Below are positions 45,665 to 55,820 of a stretch of DNA of 64,000 nt, in pieces. Both the position numbers and the translations under genes were made by a program. The notes beneath the pieces are model-generated. The model did no database searches and was not told the DNA's origin. It saw nothing but the letters and a program-made list of their open reading frames with translations. Source of the DNA: JAMXLG01 sp963818925 (GTDB lineage: Bacteria; Vulcanimicrobiota; Vulcanimicrobiia; Vulcanimicrobiales; Vulcanimicrobiaceae); assembly GCA_963818925.1 (NCBI GenBank), contig CAWFTN010000002.1:1-64000 (forward strand), read 5' to 3'. The number at the start of each line of letters is the position of its first letter. The stretch's first letter is position 1.

Positions 45665-46549
45665 ATGCGCGCCGCCGACGTTCTCAGCCTCCTCAAAGAC
45701 GCATACAAGGGATGGTCGAGCGACCAAGCATCGCGGCTTGCCGCAGCGCTCGCGTTCTACACGATTTTCGCAATCGCACCGTTATTGATCATCATCATCG
45801 AGATCGCCGCCGACCTTCTTGGCGGCGGCGGACATCACCACGTCGTGCGCGATGAGATTCTCAATCAGCTGCGTCCGGCCATCGGCGACTCGGGAACGAA
45901 AGCAATCGCAGACATCGTGCAAGCGACGTTCAATCAGCGATCGAAGGGAGTAATCGCGACGATCGTCGGCTGGGTGATCTTTGCGGTTGCGGCAACCGGA
46001 TTGATTCTCGCCATCCAAAACGCACTCGATACCGTCTTCGGCGTTCAGCAGAAAGGCGGCATCCTTGCGACGATCGTGGCGCGTTTACGAGCGATTCTCA
46101 GTATCGCCGTCGCTGCCGTTGTCGTCGTTGCGATGGGATTTACCACGAGCTTTGTTTCGAGCCATACCAACGGCACTCTCGCGACGATTGCGAACATCGT
46201 CCTCGTGCTCGTTTTTGCCGTCCTCATTACCGCCGCAATCTACAAGTGGTTGCCGAACACCAAGCTTACTTGGCGGGACGTGTGGTTCGGCGCCATCGTC
46301 TCCTCGGTGCTCTCCGTCGTCGGCCAATACTTGATCGGCCTTTACCTCGGCCGGGCCGCGACGACGACGACGTACGGCGCGGCCGGTTCGTTCGTTGCGG
46401 TGTTGCTATGGCTGTACTATTCGGCGCAGCTCTTTCTGATCGGCGCCGAAATCACGAAGGCGTACGCACATCGCTTCGGCTCCCGAAAGTCCCAAGCCGC
46501 CGTCGAGCGCGGTACGGTGGAGAAGCCGGCGCGCGCGCTATCGACCTAG
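45665..46549 (+). CDS. YihY/BrkB-family inner-membrane protein
   Basis: A 294-residue protein of the YihY/BrkB (formerly RNase BN) family with about six membrane helices. Hallmarks are RLAAALAFYTIFAIAPLLIII near the start, KWLPNTKLTWRDVWFGAIVS, and TYGAAGSFVAVLLWLYYSAQLFLIGAEITKAY. The family's transport role is unproven. Overlaps the convergent DUF4239 gene by 12 bp. Confidence 0.9.
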   Translation: MRAADVLSLLKDAYKGWSSDQASRLAAALAFYTIFAIAPLLIIIIEIAADLLGGGGHHHVVRDEILNQLRPAIGDSGTKAIADIVQATFNQRSKGVIATIVGWVIFAVAATGLILAIQNALDTVFGVQQKGGILATIVARLRAILSIAVAAVVVVAMGFTTSFVSSHTNGTLATIANIVLVLVFAVLITAAIYKWLPNTKLTWRDVWFGAIVSSVLSVVGQYLIGLYLGRAATTTTYGAAGSFVAVLLWLYYSAQLFLIGAEITKAYAHRFGSRKSQAAVERGTVEKPARALST

Positions 46550-47290
46550 TTGCGCGTAGACCGAGCGCAGCGGCGCGTCCGACACCGTGATAGCGCCGGA
46601 AAACGGCGTCGATAGTTGCTCGATGAGGTACACGGCACCCGCGATTGCGAGCGCGCATAGGACGAGCGCGGTAATGGTCGTGCCGTTGCGTACGGCCATC
46701 AGACCAAATGCCAGAAACGTTATCGCAAACCAAAACCCTAAGATGAAGATGAGCCCGGGAGAAACACCCGCCGCTTGTTGTGCGTACATCAACCAGCGCT
46801 GTTGCGCGATATCGACCGCAATCCCCAACGCGGTACCCTGGATCGACTTCTGAAGGTTGCTCTTCGGATTGAGCCCCTGAATCATTTCATAGAGGCGTGC
46901 CCCGGTGCCGCTCGAAGCCGGGTCGAGCGCAGAATTGTGTGCGGACGACCAGGTATCGGTCAGAATACGCCCGGTGGTCGCCTTCAGTTGCTGACGAGCG
47001 GGAACGGCATCCGGCCCGTAGTAGGCGAGTCCGCGATCGAGCAACGCAATCTTCGCTGCAATCGTGATGACCGCCGCTCGTTGCGATTGAAACGTGCCGA
47101 AGGACGTCGCGACGAGGAGTCCGAGGACTAATCCGGCGACGGTACCGATGACACCGAGACTTATTTCGATCAGATGTTTCGAATCGTCCTGAAGATGCTG
47201 CGCGGGCATGCGTTCGCGCAAGAACGTGCCAAGAATCGCGCAGCTGAATAAGACGACGAAAACGATCGCTGCCGTGAGCAAGGCGCTCAT
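46538..47290 (-). CDS. DUF4239 membrane protein
   Basis: A 250-residue protein with two N-terminal and two C-terminal membrane helices (AAIVFVVLFSCAILGTFL, IGTVAGLVLGLLVATSFGTF, LIFILGFWFAITFLAFGLMA, ALVLCALAIAGAVYLIEQL) around a soluble middle. HLIEISLGVIGTVAGLVLGLL and PFSGAITVSDAPLR are DUF4239 signatures. Function unknown. It lies downstream of typA on the same strand. Confidence 0.8.
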   Translation of the reverse strand: MSALLTAAIVFVVLFSCAILGTFLRERMPAQHLQDDSKHLIEISLGVIGTVAGLVLGLLVATSFGTFQSQRAAVITIAAKIALLDRGLAYYGPDAVPARQQLKATTGRILTDTWSSAHNSALDPASSGTGARLYEMIQGLNPKSNLQKSIQGTALGIAVDIAQQRWLMYAQQAAGVSPGLIFILGFWFAITFLAFGLMAVRNGTTITALVLCALAIAGAVYLIEQLSTPFSGAITVSDAPLRSVYAQLGR

Positions 47291-47311
47291 GGCAGCAGTC
47301 TAACAGCATAG

Positions 47312-47341
47312 ACGCGCACGAAGTATCCCGATCGTGCGCGT
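47312..47341. terminator. Perfect 10-bp hairpin after typA
   Basis: ACGCGCACGA and TCGTGCGCGT form a perfect stem with a 10-nt loop directly past the typA stop. There is no T tract on either strand, so it may be a weak or factor-dependent terminator or an mRNA-stabilising structure. Confidence 0.45.
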
Positions 47342-47345
47342 GAAC

Positions 47346-49172
<1,827 letters not shown>

Positions 49173-49240
49173 GGGGCAGTTTGTACCACAAGTAGCAGAA
49201 TTAGGCTACTTGATAGGTGAGGACCGTCCTGCGGAGGCGG

Positions 49241-50587
49241 TTAGGCACGGGGAAGCGTGAACCAGAATGCGGTGCGCTTGCCCGGTTCAGACTCGAAGCC
49301 GATCGTGCCGTTCATCATGGTGATCAGCTCGCGGCAGATGTAGAGACCGAGGCCCGTGGACCCGTCGCCGGCGGCCAAGTGACCGAACCGTGTAAACAGC
49401 TTGTCGTGATCGGCTACCTCGATCCCAGGCCCTTCGTTCACGATGGTGATCGTCAGGTGGTCGCTTGCAGGCTTGACGTCGACGAGGACGGGGCTTTCCG
49501 GAAAGCTGTACTTGACCGCGTTCGAAAGCAAGTTCGTGATGATCTGCACCGTGCGGCCTTCATCAGCGAGCACGAACGGGACCGGATCGAGATAAGCGGC
49601 GTTGAACGCGCGGTCGGGATGCTCGCTGCGCATGCGCGCCATCGATTCTTCAATAATGCCGACCGGCGCGACGCGTTCGATCCGTAATGCGAGGTGACCG
49701 GCTTCCATGCGTGAGAGCAGCAAGAAGTCTTCGAAGATCGACGACAGGCGCGCGGTCGAGCTCGAGAGGACGCCGAGCAGTTCTTGTCGTCGTTCGAGCC
49801 CGAGCGTTTCGAAATGCGTCTGCAGCAATGCCGTCGCCCCGCGAATCGCCGCGAGCGGCGAGCGCACTTCGTGCGAGACCATGCTGAAGAACTCGTTCTG
49901 CATGCGCACGTTCTCTTCAAGAATGCGGCGGCGTTCGACCTCAGCATAATGCGCGCGCGAATTGGCGAGCGCGAGACCGACGAGGTTTACGAAGAGCTGC
50001 ATTCGGCGCAGCGTCTCGATCGACGGCACCTTGCCGTCGAGCGGCGCATCGGCCGATAGGTAGCCGAGCATATTCCCGTCGCGATCCGGGAGCACCAGCG
50101 TCAGCGTGTCGCGTTCGTGCCATGCGTCCGGAGCGGATCGCGGCTCATTGAGCGGGCGATATCCCGTATAGATGCTTTGCTTCCAAAGAATTTCGCGCTC
50201 TGCGGGGTTGTAGAAGCAGTACGGGAGCACTTCTGACTCGGGCGGCAAGATTTCCATGACCGCCTCGCGCTCGATGTGTTCGCCTAAGCGCTCGCGGATG
50301 ATCGCGTCGGGAAATCCAAGCAATACCCGGCGATAGAGTTCGCCGCCGGATGCGTCTGCAGCGACGATCGTGACGTACTTGAATCCGAAGATCTCGGAGA
50401 CCGCACGTGCGATCGATTCCAGCGCGGGCGAGATTTCCTGCGAGTGCAAGATCTCATAGGTGATGCCCAGCAGTCTCTGAAGGAGGCCGCCGTCGCCCGT
50501 GGCCGGTGTTTCGTAGAACATCATGGCCTTCGTTCTGACCTTATCCGGCCGTACCAACCGTCCTGCGCGTTGTTCGGAATTCGCCAT
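49241..50587 (-). CDS. GAF-domain sensor histidine kinase
   Basis: A 448-residue cytoplasmic kinase. A GAF-like sensor region (about 30-210, with FGFKYVTIVAADASGGELYR) is followed by a HisKA domain with phospho-acceptor His in FFSMVSHEVRSPLAAIRGAT (about 245). The HATPase comprises an N box (NLLSNAVKYSF), G1 box (VNEGPGIEVADHDKLF) and G2 box (GDGSTGLGLYICREL). There is no membrane span and no response regulator next to it, so it is an orphan; its partner cannot be told. It diverges from the DUF4126 gene. Confidence 0.92.
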   Translation of the reverse strand: MANSEQRAGRLVRPDKVRTKAMMFYETPATGDGGLLQRLLGITYEILHSQEISPALESIARAVSEIFGFKYVTIVAADASGGELYRRVLLGFPDAIIRERLGEHIEREAVMEILPPESEVLPYCFYNPAEREILWKQSIYTGYRPLNEPRSAPDAWHERDTLTLVLPDRDGNMLGYLSADAPLDGKVPSIETLRRMQLFVNLVGLALANSRAHYAEVERRRILEENVRMQNEFFSMVSHEVRSPLAAIRGATALLQTHFETLGLERRQELLGVLSSSTARLSSIFEDFLLLSRMEAGHLALRIERVAPVGIIEESMARMRSEHPDRAFNAAYLDPVPFVLADEGRTVQIITNLLSNAVKYSFPESPVLVDVKPASDHLTITIVNEGPGIEVADHDKLFTRFGHLAAGDGSTGLGLYICRELITMMNGTIGFESEPGKRTAFWFTLPRA

Positions 50588-50603
50588 GATAGAATGAGCG
50601 GCG

Positions 50604-51173
50604 ATGGACGCGGCCTCGCAATACGCGCTTGCTTATTCGCTGACGACGACCGCCGGTCTGCGCGGCGTACTCTCGCTCGCGCTCGTCGCCGTGGCAGCGC
50701 ATCTCGGCGTCATCCATGCCCCTGGGCAGTTCGCGTGGCTGAATTCTACTCCGGTCATGTGGATTTTGCTGGGCATCGGTGGACTCGAGGTCATTTCCGA
50801 CAAAGTGCCGTTCGTCGATCACGCGCTGCACGTGCTGCAAATCCTCGTGAAGCCGGCGGCTGCAGCGATCATCGTCGGAGGAACGGTGCATCCGCAGTCG
50901 GAGAGCATGCTTGTCTTTCTGATGATCGTCGGCGCCCTCAACGCGCTCGGTATTCACGCGGGAGTGATGTCCGTCCGCGCCGCTTCGACGGCCACGACGG
51001 GCGGACTGGGCAATCCGCTCGTGAGCACTGCCGAAGACGGTGTCGCACTCAGCGGCGGGATCCTCGCATTCATCGTCCCGGTTGCGGTTGCGATAGTCGC
51101 ACTGCTTCTCTCGATCGCACTATTTCGCGCCGGCCGCAAGGCCTATCAGCGCTTACGCCCAAAGCCCGGCTAA
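50604..51173 (+). CDS. DUF4126 membrane protein
   Basis: A 189-residue protein with about five membrane helices and conserved glycine-rich turns (TTAGLRGVLSLALVAVAAH, VDHALHVLQILVKPAAAAII, STAEDGVALSGGILAFIVPV). The DUF4126 family is of unknown function. It diverges from the kinase gene by 16 bp and ends 31 bp before the selenocysteine tRNA. Confidence 0.8.
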   Translation: MDAASQYALAYSLTTTAGLRGVLSLALVAVAAHLGVIHAPGQFAWLNSTPVMWILLGIGGLEVISDKVPFVDHALHVLQILVKPAAAAIIVGGTVHPQSESMLVFLMIVGALNALGIHAGVMSVRAASTATTGGLGNPLVSTAEDGVALSGGILAFIVPVAVAIVALLLSIALFRAGRKAYQRLRPKPG

Positions 51174-51204
51174 AGGGTCCGCGCGCGCAGCGCAAACCCA
51201 TCGG

Positions 51205-51298
51205 GGGAGCGTACGAGTCTGGTGGCTCGCACGGTCTTCAAAATCGCTGAGGCCGTCTCACGACGGCTGGTAGGTTCGATTCCTACACGCTCCCGCCA
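51205..51298 (+). tRNA. selC: tRNA-Sec (anticodon UCA)
   Basis: A 94-nt tRNA with all bacterial selenocysteine hallmarks. The acceptor stem is 8 bp (GGGAGCGT with ACGCTCCC), the discriminator G is followed by encoded CCA, and the D arm has a 6-bp stem (CGAGTC with GGCTCG) around a 4-nt loop. The anticodon loop is CTTCAAA with UCA at 51238-51240. The long variable arm has a 6-bp stem (GCCGTC with GACGGC), and the T arm is GTAGG/TTCGATT/CCTAC. The anticodon stem has one A-C mismatch and a G-T pair. SelA and SelB, encoded at 31.7-35.0 kb, are its partners. Confidence 0.96.
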
Positions 51299-51566
51299 CA
51301 TACTCGTTTCGCCCTTATTCTATGCGGACTTGCGTGTCGGACGCACTGTCGCCGTCCACTACGCTCCTTTTCAGAGCCGTTGCAGATCGTCGTGGATTAT
51401 CGCGAAACGTTGCTTAGCTTGGCTCGCAATTTTCAACGAAGTGGCGCGTTAGAAGTCTCGGTCTAGTATTAGGCACATGGGTCGCGCACTGGATCAACGA
51501 GTGCCCGCAAAGCGAAGCAGATCTGACAACTATGGCGCGTCTGTAGCACGTTAAAAAGCGCCGTGC

Positions 51567-51863
51567 TTAATCTGCATTTTCGAGTTTTTCTTCGATTGCT
51601 TTTGCAACCCGCTCTGGGGTCTCGTGAGCCGAGAAGTTGCGCGGTGAAGGCGCACGATGGAGATTGCGGGCTCCATCCGGAGCCGGGCCAACGCGTTCGC
51701 GCGTAACGACGTAGGGGAATTTGGGGTGCGCGCCTGCCGGGGCGGCAAAGCGAACCCGGTTTATCGCGTTCTCCCAGCACCAGCCCGGCTCCGAATCGAG
51801 GCGTGAATAACCCTTCGAAGCCAGAATGCTCGCGGTTGACTTGGCCAGATCGTCAAAGCTCAT
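51567..51863 (-). CDS. Hypothetical protein, 98 residues
   Basis: No family recognised. It starts SFDDLAKSTASILASKGYSR and ends in a helix (ERVAKAIEEKLENAD), with a central CWENAINRVRFAAP. No signal or membrane segment. The start at 51863 is preferred because the protein-like composition begins there. The 268 bp between it and the tRNA show nothing recognisable. Confidence 0.5.
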   Translation of the reverse strand: MSFDDLAKSTASILASKGYSRLDSEPGWCWENAINRVRFAAPAGAHPKFPYVVTRERVGPAPDGARNLHRAPSPRNFSAHETPERVAKAIEEKLENAD

Positions 51864-51968
51864 GCCTGACCTTCTTATCATTGTCAATGTCTTATTTCTT
51901 TCCACGATGAGTGGGATTGAGTTTTAAACCGTCGATGGTCTCAAACGCATTGACACATCCGCCCCCGG

Positions 51969-52118
51969 TTAAAACTCCGTTGAGCGGAAACACTCGCAAG
52001 TGCACCGCTTTCCGTTTTCCAGCACGGCAGCGCATGGACCCCTTGGGCCCACGTGACTGGCTAGTGGGTGGTCGCAGGTCTTGCACGGCTCGAAGGCCAC
52101 TGCGGTGTTCGTGATCAT
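51969..52118 (-). CDS. 49-residue cysteine-rich zinc-ribbon-like protein
   Basis: A short frame begins at ATG 52116-52118 and reads CKTCDHPLASHVGPRGPC, then GKRCTCECF. The Cys/His spacing (CxxCxH, H, then C and CxCxC) looks like a small zinc-binding fold. It is too short for many gene finders. No known function; I recall similar CxxCxH-H-C-CxC micro-proteins in actinobacteria-like genomes but cannot name a family. Confidence 0.55.
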   Translation of the reverse strand: MITNTAVAFEPCKTCDHPLASHVGPRGPCAAVLENGKRCTCECFRSTEF

Positions 52119-52246
52119 GGCTCGATTCTAACTCTCAGACGTAATCCTGTCCGGTCCGCCCCGGCTGCGGCTGGAACCTCAAGCCGAAACACGAGCCGCA
52201 TTAAAGCCTCTGTTTATATGGGTCTGAGGGCGCCTCGCTCCGCCAC

Positions 52247-52951
52247 TTAGCCTGCCTCGGTTTCGTAGATCTTCGGACAGAGCAGCACCCCTTTTTGCTC
52301 GGTGGCGAGCTCGTCGAGAATTCCCTCGGGAAGATTGAACTGAATCGTGTACGGCCACCCGCTCCATGGGCGCGGATATGGAAACTTCAAACGAATGAAT
52401 TGATCGTCGCCGGTGGTGCTGGTGAGCTTGAACGCAAGCGTAACGTTACCACGGGACGTGATATTGGGCGTGGGATAGAGTTTGAGATGGAATGAGCCGG
52501 GATCGTACTCCGTCGACATGTCTGCGTCGAGCGTCGTGTCGACCGGCTTGCCGCAGTCGAGGCTCTTATCGATCAGCACGAACGTCGGCTGCTCGTAAAG
52601 AAACGCTTGCGGCGCCGTGCCGACGAGCAGCGTGGGATTGCGCGGCTGCGGATGTCCGGACTTCATCGTAATGTTCATGTTGCGCGCTTCGTCGTCGAGA
52701 AACACTTCATAGTCCGATGCGCCGCAGTTGAACTTCGGCGCGGTATACGTCATGCGAAAGACTCCGCGGGGCGCATCGAATTCGACCGTTTGAATATCGC
52801 TGTCGCCCCGCGCGAAGGTGAAGTTGCGATCGTACGTCTGACGCCCGGTGTGATCGGTCGCGTGCATTTTTACGTCGATCGGGGCTCCCGACGGTGCGTG
52901 CATCATCGCGTTGCAGAGCGTGAGGTGAAGGACGATATGAGCGAGGGCCAT
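52247..52951 (-). CDS. Hypothetical beta-rich protein, 234 residues
   Basis: No family recognised. The N-terminus (LAHIVLHLTLCNAMMHA) is mildly hydrophobic, and the rest reads as beta strands: TYDRNFTFARGDSDIQTVEF, GVFRMTYTAPKFNCG, NVTLAFKLTSTTGDDQFIRL. Paired Cys residues (FNCGASDY, LDCGKPV) could form a disulfide, hinting at an exported domain. The neighbour upstream is a divergent small regulator-like gene. Confidence 0.6.
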   Translation of the reverse strand: MALAHIVLHLTLCNAMMHAPSGAPIDVKMHATDHTGRQTYDRNFTFARGDSDIQTVEFDAPRGVFRMTYTAPKFNCGASDYEVFLDDEARNMNITMKSGHPQPRNPTLLVGTAPQAFLYEQPTFVLIDKSLDCGKPVDTTLDADMSTEYDPGSFHLKLYPTPNITSRGNVTLAFKLTSTTGDDQFIRLKFPYPRPWSGWPYTIQFNLPEGILDELATEQKGVLLCPKIYETEAG

Positions 52952-53092
52952 GGTCGAAAATTCCTCCGACGTGCACGAGCGCGGTTCCGCGCACCGTTGT
53001 GACGCTCCCGCTACCGACCCAGGTTATCAGTTCTGTCGTATTTCGTTCTTGAAACAAGGATTGAACGTCGTGCGACAAGCAGAGCGGCGGCA

Positions 53093-53467
53093 GTGGATTT
53101 CTCTCCTGAACTTCGCGCGCTCATCAACCGGTCCATTGCGTCGGTCGAACATGTCGAGATTCTACTCTTGGTACGTGGGTCGAACGGTAAGCTTTGGTCG
53201 GCGGATGCGATCAGTGTTGAATTGCGCCGCACCCCCGCATCGGTGGAGCGGCGTCTTCGCGACTTGGTGCGGTCGAAGCTGCTTGAACAGGAGGGCAATG
53301 CATACCGGTACCATCACGGAAAACATGACGCAACGGTCGAGGAGCTTGAACGCGAGTACGAGCACCGGCGCGTGCGATTGATCGAAGCTATTTTTACCGG
53401 CCCGATCGATTCCGCGCGCACGTTCGCGGACGCGTTCCGGCTCTGGGGAGAAGACGATGATCGCTGA
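53093..53467 (+). CDS. Small winged-helix-like protein before the DUF5985 pair
   Basis: A 124-residue protein. The segment VEHVEILLLVRGSNGKLWSA, then ISVELRRTPASVERRLRDLV followed by KLLEQEGNAYRYHHG, fits a winged helix with a recognition helix and wing. The tail (EELEREYEHRRVRLIEAIF) is a helix suited to dimerisation. GTG at 53093 is the start. It overlaps the first DUF5985 gene by 11 bp, so the three genes form one unit. Confidence 0.65.
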   Translation: MDFSPELRALINRSIASVEHVEILLLVRGSNGKLWSADAISVELRRTPASVERRLRDLVRSKLLEQEGNAYRYHHGKHDATVEELEREYEHRRVRLIEAIFTGPIDSARTFADAFRLWGEDDDR

Positions 53468-53726
53468 CGCCGTCAATTTCTTATGCACATTGACGAGCCT
53501 TGTGTGCACGGTTTTGCTCGCGCGCGGCTACGCCCGTTCGCGGGTACCGCTGCTCCTCTGGAGCGCCGTGTGCTTCGGGTTTTTCACCATCAACAACATT
53601 CTATTGCTCATCGACATTGATACCTACGTCTTTCCAGCAACGAACCTTGCACCCGTGCGCGCGATTCCGAGCGCGATCGGAGTCATCGTGCTCTGCTACG
53701 CTCTCGTTCGCGAGGCGGTTCGCTAG
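53457..53726 (+). CDS. DUF5985-type three-helix membrane protein (first)
   Basis: An 89-residue protein of three membrane helices (VNFLCTLTSLVCTVLLARGY, LLLWSAVCFGFFTINNILLL, AIPSAIGVIVLCYALV). The pattern LLARGYARSRVPLLLWSAVCF fits the DUF5985 family. Function unknown. It shares the last base of its stop with the GTG start of the next gene. Confidence 0.7.
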   Translation: MIADAVNFLCTLTSLVCTVLLARGYARSRVPLLLWSAVCFGFFTINNILLLIDIDTYVFPATNLAPVRAIPSAIGVIVLCYALVREAVR

Positions 53727-53986
53727 TGTATCTCTTTGTCAGCGGCGCCGTTGCCATGGGGTGCCTCATCGCCGCGATGTTTTTTAATCGCCTGTGGCAC
53801 AAGACGCACGACCGCCTCTTCGTCCTGTTCGCCGTCGCGTTCGTGATGTTCGCGATTGAACGGCTGGTCCTGAGCGTGCTGAACTCGCCCGAGTCCGGAA
53901 CACCGGCGGTCTATCTCATGCGCCTCGCGGGATTTCTCTGCATCATCGTTGCCATCGTCAATAAAAATCTCGAGGCTCGCCGATAG
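53726..53986 (+). CDS. DUF5985-type three-helix membrane protein (second)
   Basis: An 86-residue relative of the preceding gene with matching helices and motifs (CLIAAMFFNRLWHKTHDRLF, FAVAFVMFAIERLVLSVLN, RLAGFLCIIVAIVNKNL). The two probably form a heteromeric membrane pair. The GTG start overlaps the previous stop by one base. Confidence 0.7.
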   Translation: MYLFVSGAVAMGCLIAAMFFNRLWHKTHDRLFVLFAVAFVMFAIERLVLSVLNSPESGTPAVYLMRLAGFLCIIVAIVNKNLEARR

Positions 53987-54070
53987 AGCCGTTTCACACG
54001 GACGGACCGTCCGGCCGAACTGGGCGCCCTGATAAAAGGTCGTACTTCGCGCGGCGGCTAAGCGGCCGCT

Positions 54071-54250
54071 ATGGAGCATGCACTGATACGCCTAGCCGAG
54101 ACCGCAGCTTGGCTTTTCGTCATTATCTTCATCTTTGCGATCATCGGCGTCGTCGCAACAATCCGCTGGATCATCGGCTTGGTGACGAACACCGAACGCG
54201 CCGTCGAAACCGGCGTCCACAACGTCGAAGACCACTTCACGCGCCACTGA
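54071..54250 (+). CDS. 59-residue single-span membrane protein
   Basis: Begins MEHALIRLAETAAWLFVIIF and continues with a strong membrane helix (FIFAIIGVVATIRWIIGLV) and a charged tail with NTERAVETGVHNVEDHF. It is 85 bp after the DUF5985 pair and convergent with the GNAT gene, 12 bp away. No family recognised. Codon use agrees with the chromosome. Confidence 0.6.
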   Translation: MEHALIRLAETAAWLFVIIFIFAIIGVVATIRWIIGLVTNTERAVETGVHNVEDHFTRH

Positions 54251-54261
54251 AGCCGTCGGCT

Positions 54262-55086
54262 TTAAAACAGCAGCGTCTGAAACTGGGACACGGTTTTAAA
54301 CCCGGCGCGTTCGTATAACGCGATCGCTTTCACGTTGAAGTCGTTTACGTACAACGAAAGCGTGGGCGACATCGCGAGCAGACGATCGCAGACGGCGCTC
54401 AACGCTTCCGTCGCGAGGCCCTTTCCGCGTAAGTCTTCCGGTGTCCAAATGCCTTGTAGTTGGGCGGTTTGCGGACTCCATGGACCGACGTTGCAGAAGA
54501 AACAGAGGCGGCCGTACGATTCGCCGACCCACCACAAGCCGCGTTCGATCATCGCGCGGACGTTTGACGTAAATTCGGGCGACGAGCGCCGCGGATCGTA
54601 GTCGAGTTCCTGTCCGATCATGCGCGCGGAGTTGTCCGCGACGGTCATCCACTCGTCGATGCGCGCGCGTCGTGCCACCACGGCGTGTTCGTACGGTCGC
54701 AACATCGAACGATCCAGCATCATGACGTATTGGCGATCGCGTACCAGACGCGGCAACGCGTGACCGTCGCGGATGCATTCCCAGTAACGCGCAATCGTCT
54801 CACGTGGGCCGACGATCATGCGTTCGCCGCGAAACGAACGCGCAGCGACCGCGAGTGCGTCAATTGTTTCATCGCCGTCTGCCGCGAGCACGACTTGACG
54901 TCCGAAATAGCCGACGCCCGTGACGGTCCCCGAGTCATCGACGGCGACGCGAATTGCATTGCGCGTTGATGACGCCACGTCGAAGAGAATCAGATACGTC
55001 AGGAAGACATGGTCGTACGGGGCGCGCGAAAGATAGGCGAGGGCCGCTGTTTCCAGCGCGCCGGAGAGCGGTTCCGTGCGAACCAT
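54262..55086 (-). CDS. GNAT acetyltransferase with N-terminal DUF4081-like domain
   Basis: A 274-residue protein. The N-terminal half (about 1-140) resembles DUF4081, and the C-terminal half is a GNAT with the acetyl-CoA loop GIWTPEDLRGKGLATEALSA and LYVNDFNVKAIALYERAGF. The order DUF4081-GNAT is seen in predicted acetyltransferases of unknown substrate. It starts on the base next to the anti-sigma stop (1-bp overlap), so it may belong to the sigma operon. Confidence 0.82.
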   Translation of the reverse strand: MVRTEPLSGALETAALAYLSRAPYDHVFLTYLILFDVASSTRNAIRVAVDDSGTVTGVGYFGRQVVLAADGDETIDALAVAARSFRGERMIVGPRETIARYWECIRDGHALPRLVRDRQYVMMLDRSMLRPYEHAVVARRARIDEWMTVADNSARMIGQELDYDPRRSSPEFTSNVRAMIERGLWWVGESYGRLCFFCNVGPWSPQTAQLQGIWTPEDLRGKGLATEALSAVCDRLLAMSPTLSLYVNDFNVKAIALYERAGFKTVSQFQTLLF

Positions 55087-55820
55087 TACTCCAGCAGTTC
55101 GAGGACGACGGGAGACGTCGTCGGCGCCTTACTTCCGCCGGGGGGTTCAATGCTGACCGCAACCGCGTGCAACGCGTTTGCATCGGACGAAACCGGAACG
55201 ATTGCAACGCCGTGCTTGTCGGGAACGAACGTTGCGCCGGGGACCATCGTCTTCGAGCCCTTCGGCTCGGTCCACGCTTGATAAACCTTGCCCTGGGGCG
55301 GCGCCGCCATGTCGTGCATGGCGATGTAGAGGCGATTGTTGGAGCGCACGATTTCGCCGCCCGGCACGAGGTAGCGCTTCGCACCCTCATTCACCAGATC
55401 CGAAAGCGTCCGTTCATCGAGCGCTGCGGTGTTATGTACATGCGATTGCGCGGTTTGCGTTGCCTGAAGGCGGTGTGACAACGACGAGTTCTGCCAGACG
55501 AGGCCAAGGAGGATGAGAACGCACGCGGCAGCGACCGCGTACGCCGGCCATACCAACGGCGTACGTTTCGGCGCGCGGACTTCACGCATGATGCGCGCCT
55601 TTAGCAGGGGCGATGCATACACGGAGCCGTTGACAGCGTCGGTGCAGGCCTCCGCGCTGCGCGCAACCGCATTGACGGAAGGCACGAGCGCTGCGTACTC
55701 TTCGCGGCACTCCGAACACGTTTCGATATGCGTGCGGACGCGCTCCGCTTCGGCGGGCGGCAACGTGCCCAGTGCGTAGACGGCAACGTCGTCGAGCATG
55801 TCGGCGTGCGAGCCGTTCAT
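55086..55820 (-). CDS. RskA-type anti-sigma factor
   Basis: A 244-residue single-pass membrane protein. The N-terminal zinc-binding anti-sigma domain has HIETCSECREEY (HxxxCxxC) at about 32-43. A helix (VWPAYAVAAACVLILLGLVW) is followed by an extracellular RskA domain (KVYQAWTEPKGSKTMVPGAT with VAVSIEPPGGS). It holds the neighbouring ECF sigma factor inactive at the membrane until proteolysis. Overlaps the sigma gene by 4 bp. Confidence 0.9.
   Translation of the reverse strand: MNGSHADMLDDVAVYALGTLPPAEAERVRTHIETCSECREEYAALVPSVNAVARSAEACTDAVNGSVYASPLLKARIMREVRAPKRTPLVWPAYAVAAACVLILLGLVWQNSSLSHRLQATQTAQSHVHNTAALDERTLSDLVNEGAKRYLVPGGEIVRSNNRLYIAMHDMAAPPQGKVYQAWTEPKGSKTMVPGATFVPDKHGVAIVPVSSDANALHAVAVSIEPPGGSKAPTTSPVVLELLE

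Noticed and set aside
51892..52086. 64-codon minus-strand frame
   Set aside because: The neighbouring frame gives the cysteine-rich 49-residue protein, which is more protein-like.
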